From: an uncultured Clostridium sp.
GTDB lineage: Bacteria; Bacillota; Clostridia; Lachnospirales; Lachnospiraceae
Assembly: GCA_900549235.1 (NCBI GenBank)
Contig: URNT01000004.1
Coordinates: 77,227-141,226, forward strand
Direction: 5' to 3'
Length of the DNA: 64,000 nucleotides
The notes under the pieces: model-generated
Seen by the model: only the letters and a program-made list of their open reading frames with translations
Told to the model about the DNA's origin: nothing
The model's database searches: none
Part shown: positions 58,898 through 64,000 of the stretch, one piece after another
Layout: the number at the start of each line of letters is the position of its first letter
How positions within the stretch are numbered: the stretch's first letter is position 1
Made by a program: the position numbers and the translations under genes

Positions 58898-59379
58898 GCT
58901 TCCTTCCCCCTTCTAGTCCATTGTGTGATCAAAGCAAAGATATAAAGAACTCCTGTTACCGGCAGGGACAGATACATCCACGCATAAGGAATATTGATCC
59001 CTGCCATGGTATTGCTTCTGGACTGCTTCATCAGCAGGATCCCATACACTACCATAAAGGCAGCAAATACAACAATACAGAAAGCAGCCAGAAGATCCGT
59101 TGCGAAAAGCTGGCCCTTTTTCATCTTCTCATCAAACATGGTCACCTTAAGGTGCTCATCTGTACGGAGTACCAGAGAAGACCCCATGATACTCATCCAT
59201 GTAAGCAGAAACAATGACATGGGCTCGCCCCACATAGGTGATTTATGAAGAAAGTAACGTCCAACAAAAATATAAAATACAATGGCTACCAGCGCAGCCA
59301 GCATCAGTACGCACAGATGCTTTACAATACCAAATATGACCCTGTCCACCAGATCCCACAGCTTTTTAAAATTTTCCAT
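58894..59379 (-). CDS. TRAP transporter small membrane subunit (DctQ)
   Basis: A 161-residue protein with four hydrophobic helices, the usual DctQ size. WGEPMSLFLLTWMSIMGSSLVLR is the typical central block and the last loop carries PVTG. It stabilises the large subunit and docks the binding protein. It lies 27 bases after dctP with AGGAAAAGG upstream. Confidence 0.92.
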   Translation of the reverse strand: MENFKKLWDLVDRVIFGIVKHLCVLMLAALVAIVFYIFVGRYFLHKSPMWGEPMSLFLLTWMSIMGSSLVLRTDEHLKVTMFDEKMKKGQLFATDLLAAFCIVVFAAFMVVYGILLMKQSRSNTMAGINIPYAWMYLSLPVTGVLYIFALITQWTRRGKEA

Positions 59380-59406
59380 CGCCTTTTCCTTCCTGGTGCC
59401 TCTGCC

Positions 59407-60477
59407 CTACTGATATTCACCGCTTCTTAATTCCTCGATCAGTGCCTGATCCTCCTCTGGGTATCCACTGTAAATACCCTCGCAGGCTTTTGACCACTGA
59501 TCCAGATCGCTTACCTCAAGTCTGGTCACACCTTTATCCGCAAAGCTGTCAAAGGTCTCCTGGATTTTTTTCTGATTGTACTCATAGCATACCGTTCCTG
59601 CCGCGTCAGCCGCCTCCTTCATCCATCCCTGCTGCTCCTCTGTAAGGGAATTCCATTTATCCTTATTCATCAGGATCACGCCGCAGCCAAAGGTATGGGC
59701 ATCCGGAATAAAATAGGGGGCGACCTCATTATAGGAATTAGCCATATAGTTGATCACATCATTTTCCGCGCCGTCAACTACGCCGGACTGAAGGGAGGTG
59801 TAAAGCTCTGAATAAGCAATGGGGGTTGCGGAGGCATTGAGAGCCTTCATGGTATTTACCATCAGATCTGTCTCCGGAACGCGCATTTTCAGTCCATTCA
59901 GCATATCCAGAGAAAAGCTCTCCGGGCTTCCCAGCTTTTTATAGGTTGTTTCGGTGATAAACATATGTCTCGGGCCCTCTGTCAGCCATCCCAGGGCCAC
60001 ATAGCCGCAGTCAGCCTCATCTACTGAATCCAGAAGCTTTTCCCCTGTGCTGCTTTTTGCCATAGCCTCAAACTGCTCCATATCCTTAAACAGGAAGGGA
60101 AGACCTGTCAGTCCGATTTTTTCCGCTCCATAGTTAGAAAGAGAAGATGCATTTCCCCGGAATATGTCAAGAGTCCCCATCTGAATCCCCTGCATACACT
60201 CCTTTTCATTTCCCAGTGTTCCATTCAGATACAGCTCTACCTTGATCTGGCCTCCGGAAAGCTCCTCGATCTTACTTGCAAATTCCTTTGCTCCTACAGT
60301 TGCCCCGTAATCCTCGCCGTTTACCTCACTCCATCGAAGGGTGATTGCTTCAGAACTCTGAGAATTCTCCCCACCTCCAGCATTTGCTGCCGGTGTTCCC
60401 TGGGAACCAGACCCGCAGGCTGCCAGTGTGAGACTGGCACAGACTGCTAATACTGCCGCTGTTATCTGTTTTTTCAT
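59407..60477 (-). CDS. TRAP transporter solute-binding lipoprotein (DctP family)
   Basis: A 356-residue binding protein whose signal peptide ends in lipobox LAAC (18-21), followed by a Gly/Ser/Asn linker. The MRVPETDLMVNTMKALNASATPIAYSELYTSLQ segment contains the conserved Arg that pairs with the substrate carboxylate. It is the first gene of the leftward operon. Expected ligand: a hexuronate or aldonate, given the isomerase, dehydratase and aldolase genes behind it. Confidence 0.93.
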   Translation of the reverse strand: MKKQITAAVLAVCASLTLAACGSGSQGTPAANAGGGENSQSSEAITLRWSEVNGEDYGATVGAKEFASKIEELSGGQIKVELYLNGTLGNEKECMQGIQMGTLDIFRGNASSLSNYGAEKIGLTGLPFLFKDMEQFEAMAKSSTGEKLLDSVDEADCGYVALGWLTEGPRHMFITETTYKKLGSPESFSLDMLNGLKMRVPETDLMVNTMKALNASATPIAYSELYTSLQSGVVDGAENDVINYMANSYNEVAPYFIPDAHTFGCGVILMNKDKWNSLTEEQQGWMKEAADAAGTVCYEYNQKKIQETFDSFADKGVTRLEVSDLDQWSKACEGIYSGYPEEDQALIEELRSGEYQ

Positions 60478-60511
60478 ATCATGTAACCTCCTGAATCAAA
60501 TTGTTTTTTAA

Positions 60512-60529
60512 TGCAAAAACGTTTTTGTA
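60512..60529. promoter_or_regulatory. LacI-type operator, TRAP side
   Basis: TGCAAAAACGTTTTTGTA is close to a perfect palindrome around CG and shares the AAAACGTTTT core with the site at 60757-60770. It lies in the leader of the leftward operon, about 50-65 bases after its predicted start. Confidence 0.72.
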
Positions 60530-60561
60530 AAATGGCATACAAATCCCCTTCAATGCCATTT
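60530..60561 (-). repeat. 9-bp inverted repeat in the TRAP operon leader
   Basis: AAATGGCAT (60530-60538) and ATGCCATTT (60553-60561) are perfect inverted repeats separated by 14 bases, between the predicted start of the leftward operon and the operator. It could be an RNA hairpin or a second regulator site. Confidence 0.4.
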
Positions 60562-60584
60562 ATGAGCGCCCTTAAGATACATTA

Positions 60585-60613
60585 AGAATATCTTTTTTAT
60601 CTCGTCTTGTCAA
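60585..60613 (-). promoter_or_regulatory. promoter of the TRAP/uronate operon
   Basis: On the minus strand TTGACA (60613-60608) and TATTCT (60590-60585) are 17 bases apart; predicted start near 60578, about 100 bases before the DctP start codon. Confidence 0.65.
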
Positions 60614-60724
60614 TATATTCCTTTGTTTTTAGTTTGTTTAGCAAACTTTTTGGTTATTATACACAATTTTTATTTTGCTGATTCCGACATGAACACGGTT
60701 TGGAACTAAACTAGCAGCTACATC

Positions 60725-60753
60725 TTTACAGATTTTCCTGATATTGCTATACT
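60725..60753 (+). promoter_or_regulatory. promoter of the enolase-superfamily gene
   Basis: TTTACA (60725-60730) and TATACT (60748-60753) are 17 bases apart. The predicted start near 60760 lies inside the LacI-type operator at 60757-60770. Confidence 0.65.
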
Positions 60754-60756
60754 TTA

Positions 60757-60770
60757 CAAAAACGTTTTAT
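60757..60770. promoter_or_regulatory. LacI-type operator, enolase-superfamily side
   Basis: CAAAAACGTTTTAT contains the palindromic AAAACGTTTT core (60759-60768). It sits on the predicted transcription start. The distance between the centres of the two sites is about 243 bases, allowing DNA looping. Confidence 0.72.
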
Positions 60771-60827
60771 CGCTCTTTGTATCAGTATATTTTTATATGA
60801 TTCAATTAAAATGGAGGTATGTTTTAT

Positions 60828-61955
60828 ATGATTATTACAAAATTTGAAAGCTGGTGGGTAGAACGAGGAAAATGTCTGTTCGACGAGAGACGCCAGGGCG
60901 GCGCGAAAATGGGCTGGGATGTGATCGTGATCCGTCTTACCACCGATACCGGCTTAGAAGGCCACGCCGTATGTATGGCTGCCAGAAGCGGCGCCGTCAG
61001 CGAATCTTATCTTCAGGAAAGTATTGCTCCTGTTGTACTTGGGAGGGATCCCCATGACCGGGAAGCTGTCTTTCAAGAGCTTTGGGTCATCGACCGGCAC
61101 GAAGCCTTCTTCCCTGTATTTCTCCCCGGCCCTGTTGATGTGGCGCTCTGGGATCTGTGCGCCAAAGAGGCCGGACTTCCTTTATACAAGTACATCGGTG
61201 CCTACAGAGACAAACTTCCGGTCTATGCCAGCAGCAATTTTCTTCCCACGGTCCAGGATTATGTGGATGAAGCCCTTTACTACAAAAGCAAAGGAATTAA
61301 AGGCTACAAGGCCCATCCCGCCGGCCCTGTGGAATTTGATATGAAGGTACATGCCGCCATCCGTGAAGCAGTAGGCAATGACTTTATCCTGATGACGGAT
61401 CCTGTAGGAGATTACACCCTGGATGAGGCTATCCGCGTGGGGCGGCAGCTGGAGCAGTTAAATTACAAATGGTTCGAGGAGCCTTTCCGTGATTTTGAGC
61501 TTTATAAATATGCCGAACTGTGCCGTACCCTGGACATTCCCATCGCGGCCACCGAAACTACAAGAGGATGCCACTGGGGCGTGGCTCAGGTGATTGCCCA
61601 GAGAGCAGCGGATATTGTCCGCGCGGATGTAAGCTGGAAGGACGGCATCACAGGCGCTCTGAAGATCGCCCATCTGGCTGAAGCCTTCGGCTTAAACTGC
61701 GAGATCCACACTACCACCATGAACTATATGGACATGGCAAACCTCCACTTAAGCTGTGCTATAAAAAACTGTGAATACTTTGAATACTTTGTTCCAGAAG
61801 ATAATTACCGTCTTCCCATGAAGGGAGATCTTCCCATTGATGAAAATGGCTTTATCCATGTTCCTGACACCCCCGGCATCGGCGCCGAACTGGACTGGGA
61901 TCTGATCCAGTCTGCCTGCCGTCATTACTGCTGCCAGGAATGGAAACGCTCCTGA
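60828..61955 (+). CDS. mandelate racemase/muconate lactonizing-family sugar-acid dehydratase
   Basis: A 375-residue enolase-superfamily enzyme. ATG 60828 is preferred (10 bases after GGAGG); ATG 60819 touches that site. Metal ligands are D191 (LMTDPVGD), E217 (WFEEPF) and E243 (AATETTRG). Acid/base residues fit K161/H163 (GYKAH) on one face and D267 with H294 (EIHTTT) on the other, as in the mandelate racemase subgroup acid-sugar dehydratases. It probably dehydrates an aldonate to a 2-keto-3-deoxy acid for the aldolase in the divergent operon. Substrate is unassigned. Confidence 0.85.
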   Translation: MIITKFESWWVERGKCLFDERRQGGAKMGWDVIVIRLTTDTGLEGHAVCMAARSGAVSESYLQESIAPVVLGRDPHDREAVFQELWVIDRHEAFFPVFLPGPVDVALWDLCAKEAGLPLYKYIGAYRDKLPVYASSNFLPTVQDYVDEALYYKSKGIKGYKAHPAGPVEFDMKVHAAIREAVGNDFILMTDPVGDYTLDEAIRVGRQLEQLNYKWFEEPFRDFELYKYAELCRTLDIPIAATETTRGCHWGVAQVIAQRAADIVRADVSWKDGITGALKIAHLAEAFGLNCEIHTTTMNYMDMANLHLSCAIKNCEYFEYFVPEDNYRLPMKGDLPIDENGFIHVPDTPGIGAELDWDLIQSACRHYCCQEWKRS

Positions 61956-63029
61956 TTACAGAAACAGGCAGCGGTAATTTTCATGCTCATACATAATAAG
62001 ATTGCTTTTAAACACCACGTCGCTGCCCACATAAACCCGCCTCTGCTCCGGCAGCTTCCCGCTGATAAGATATTCCGCCAGGGTCCGGATTCCGATATAA
62101 CCCTGGGCATAGGGATTTTTCTGGATCACGTTGTTAAAAACACGGCGCCGGAGCCGGTCTGCAGTTATATCAGAAAGATCTGAGCCTACAGCAAATACCC
62201 GGCCCGCTCGCCTGCTTTCCTCCAGCGCTTCTCCCAGCATGATTGTGCCTTGAGAATATACGCTGCAGCAGGCCGCCACATCCGGGCGGATGATCTGGTT
62301 GTATATGTTAATATAGTTTGAATGATCCATGGTCCAGGAATGATCCACATACAGAAGGTTTGGACAGCTGTTTTCACTTAAATACGCCTTAAAGCCCCGG
62401 ACAATGGCGCCGTGTGCCTCCCATCCAGGATTGCCGCCGCAAAGAAAGATACTTCCAAACTCCGGGATATGGCCGGTTATCAGCTCCGCCATGGTCCGTC
62501 CGATCACCTCGTATTCCGGCTGAATGCAGCAAAGGTACTCACACAGCTTTAATTCAGAGGTGATACAGACAACTGAAATCCCCTCATTCTGTATCATGCG
62601 CCAGTCCTCCCGTGACGTGATCTCATCAATATGGCCCACAGTCAGAATTCCGTGAAGCTGATGCTCCCTGGTCATACTCCTTAACTGATCCAGGACCTCA
62701 TCCCTGCCGTGCTTATGATAGGGCATTTCAATACATTCCAGATTTGCATTAATCCCAGAAAGGCAGTCATGAATCCCCCTCCACATAGGCGGATAATAAT
62801 ACTGGTTGTCTCCATCCTCTGCCGGAACCAGGATCGCTATCCTCTGGGTACTGCGCTTTAAGCTGGAGGCCAGAGTATTAGGCTGATACCCCATCTCCTC
62901 CGCCGTCCTACGGATTTTTTCACGGGTCTCATCACTGACCCCCGCCTTTCCGCTGAGAGCAAAATGAACGGAGCTGATGGAAACCCCTGCTTTTGCCGCC
63001 ACCTCGCGGATTGTTACCCTTGTTTTCAA
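61956..63029 (-). CDS. LacI-family transcriptional regulator
   Basis: A 357-residue repressor with an N-terminal helix-turn-helix (TIREVAAKAGVSISSVHFALS) and a sugar-binding-protein-like effector domain. Its stop codon directly abuts the stop of the convergent dehydratase gene, with no base between. The two AAAACGTTTT operators in the divergent promoter region 1.1-1.4 kb away are its probable targets. The effector should be a sugar acid of the pathway. The recognition helix ends SVHFAL rather than the usual TVSRVL. Confidence 0.9.
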   Translation of the reverse strand: MKTRVTIREVAAKAGVSISSVHFALSGKAGVSDETREKIRRTAEEMGYQPNTLASSLKRSTQRIAILVPAEDGDNQYYYPPMWRGIHDCLSGINANLECIEMPYHKHGRDEVLDQLRSMTREHQLHGILTVGHIDEITSREDWRMIQNEGISVVCITSELKLCEYLCCIQPEYEVIGRTMAELITGHIPEFGSIFLCGGNPGWEAHGAIVRGFKAYLSENSCPNLLYVDHSWTMDHSNYINIYNQIIRPDVAACCSVYSQGTIMLGEALEESRRAGRVFAVGSDLSDITADRLRRRVFNNVIQKNPYAQGYIGIRTLAEYLISGKLPEQRRVYVGSDVVFKSNLIMYEHENYRCLFL

Positions 63030-63068
63030 AAAAGCACCCCTTCCTGCCGCTGCTGCTTATTACTTGCC

Positions 63069-63097
63069 ATTATACAACAGATGGCCAGGAGTGGAAA
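63069..63097 (-). promoter_or_regulatory. possible promoter of the LacI-family gene
   Basis: On the minus strand TTTCCA (63097-63092) and TATAAT (63074-63069) are 17 bases apart. The -35 is weak. Confidence 0.4.
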
Positions 63098-63132
63098 CCA
63101 TTATAAAATGAATTTTTAGGAGGAAATCTACC

Positions 63133-63888
63133 ATGTCTGAATTAGAATTAAAAGGAAAAACAGGAATTGTCACCGGCGCCAGCAGCGGCATCGGTTTCCA
63201 GATCGCCAACGTATTAGCAGAAGCCGGAGCCCTGGTTTATGCCGTCAGCCGCACCGGAAGCCCTAAAGAAGGCGTAGGACAAAGCTCTCCCGGCGTGATC
63301 CATGTAAAGGGGGACATCGGCGACCAGGCAGCCATGAAGGCCCTGATCAGCCAGATTACAGAAGCCTCCGGCGGCGTCCTGGATTTTCTCATCAACAACG
63401 CCGGAGCCACCTTTAAATGCCGGGCCGAACAGTTCCCGGAAGACCAGTTTGACCACATTATGAATGTAAATGTAAAATACGTCTTTGAAATGAGCCGCCT
63501 CTGCTATCCATTTCTCAGACAAGCCCCGGAAAAAGGCCGCATCATCAACATCACCAGCATGAGCGCCCACCTTGGCTTTTCTGAGGTAGTTCCCTACTGC
63601 ACCAGCAAGGGAGCCGTTCTGTCCATGACCCGGGGCCTGGCTGTGGAATGGGCGGGAGACAATATCTGCGTCAACAGCATTGCCCCCGGCTGGTTTAAAA
63701 GCAAGATGCTGACTCAGGTAGCCGACCCAGCCAGAGAGCAGAAAATCCTCGGCCGTATGCCCCTTCATGCCTACGGCGACACCCGCGATCTTGGTTCTAT
63801 GGCCCGCTTCCTATGCGGCCCCGGCGCTGGATATATCACCGGACAGGATTTTGCTGTAGACGGAGGCGCACTGGCTTACGGATATTGA
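63133..63888 (+). CDS. short-chain dehydrogenase/reductase
   Basis: A 251-residue classical SDR. The cofactor motif is TGASSGIG, NNAG is present (INNAGAT), and the catalytic triad lies in ITSMSAH and PYCTSKGA (Tyr and Lys). It starts behind TAGGAGG. It is divergent from the LacI gene, so it may belong to the same sugar-acid regulon. It is related to gluconate-5-dehydrogenase/KduD-type enzymes but clearly distinct from the SDR at 54459-55259. Substrate unknown. Confidence 0.87.
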   Translation: MSELELKGKTGIVTGASSGIGFQIANVLAEAGALVYAVSRTGSPKEGVGQSSPGVIHVKGDIGDQAAMKALISQITEASGGVLDFLINNAGATFKCRAEQFPEDQFDHIMNVNVKYVFEMSRLCYPFLRQAPEKGRIINITSMSAHLGFSEVVPYCTSKGAVLSMTRGLAVEWAGDNICVNSIAPGWFKSKMLTQVADPAREQKILGRMPLHAYGDTRDLGSMARFLCGPGAGYITGQDFAVDGGALAYGY

Positions 63889-63908
63889 TCCTTTTCCCGA
63901 AAAACGGG

Positions 63909-63950
63909 GGTGTCGCAAAATCATCAAATTAGATAATTGAGCGACGCCCT
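63909..63950. repeat. stem-loop near the right edge, possible insertion-sequence end
   Basis: GGGTGTCGC (63909-63917) and GCGACGCCC (63942-63950) pair over nine positions with one G-U, around an AT-rich loop. It lies 20 bases after the SDR stop. It could be the terminator of that gene, although no T-run follows. A GGGGTGTCGCAAAA sequence of this kind is also reminiscent of an insertion-sequence terminal repeat. The window ends too soon to decide. Confidence 0.3.
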
Positions 63951-64000
63951 CGCTCTGTATATACAAAAATCCAGAGAGAATCTTTTGCTGTGTTGATTTT

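Overview
The window looks like a chromosomal stretch from a gut-type, anaerobic Firmicute of the Lachnospiraceae (Enterocloster/Hungatella/Lachnoclostridium-like). This is inferred from strong AGGAGG ribosome-binding sites, moderate GC content, cytoplasmic glycan-processing enzymes, a YesM/YesN two-component pair, LevR-related sigma-54 activators, and BMP-type and TRAP transporters. No rRNA, tRNA, CRISPR array or prophage was recognised.

Layout. (A) 0.3-3.8 kb: iron alcohol dehydrogenase, aldehyde dehydrogenase and a ferredoxin-like protein. (B) 3.9-13.1 kb: two divergent operons. The leftward one encodes a RhaT-like permease, Gfo/Idh/MocA dehydrogenase, lactonase-type amidohydrolase, RhaM-like mutarotase, DapA-family aldolase and a FadR/GntR repressor. 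The rightward one encodes a solute-binding-like protein without signal peptide, two CaiB/BaiF CoA-transferases and a MaoC dehydratase. Two near-identical TTGGTA-N-TACCAA palindromes lie at the two divergent promoters and probably bind the GntR protein. (C) 13.2-13.5 kb: decayed IS200/IS605 remnant. (D) 13.7-31.1 kb: a catabolic island of unknown substrate, built around two convergent, truncated LevR-like sigma-54 activators. Each faces an operon with a near-perfect -24/-12 promoter. The left operon carries MmgE/PrpD, an opine-dehydrogenase-like enzyme, an Asp/Glu-racemase-fold protein and an anion permease. The right operon carries a second racemase-fold paralogue, a tautomerase-flavoprotein fusion, a molybdopterin oxidoreductase with its FeS partner, an M20 amidohydrolase, a MalY-like PLP enzyme, an APC permease and an ornithine-cyclodeaminase-like protein.

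(E) 31.1-38.5 kb: LacI-controlled nucleoside uptake and hydrolysis operon (nucleoside hydrolase, ABC ATPase, two permeases, a RarA-C-terminus-like protein, BMP lipoprotein). (F) 38.7-51.5 kb: locus for intracellular breakdown of rhamnogalacturonan-I oligosaccharides (SGNH acetylesterase, GH112 phosphorylase, two GH105 hydrolases, sugar ABC importer, YesM/YesN). (G) 51.6-52.2 kb: hicAB remnant with an intact antitoxin and a broken toxin. (H) 52.2-63.9 kb: hexuronate and sugar-acid catabolism (esterase, UxaC, SDR, split altronate-dehydratase-type enzyme, RraA-type aldolase, TRAP transporter), then a divergent enolase-superfamily dehydratase, a LacI repressor and a second SDR. Two AAAACGTTTT operators lie in the divergent region.

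Regions F and H fit together as pectin use: oligosaccharides are imported and cut inside the cell, and the released uronic and aldonic acids enter isomerase/dehydratase/aldolase routes. Region D is the best candidate for an undescribed system.
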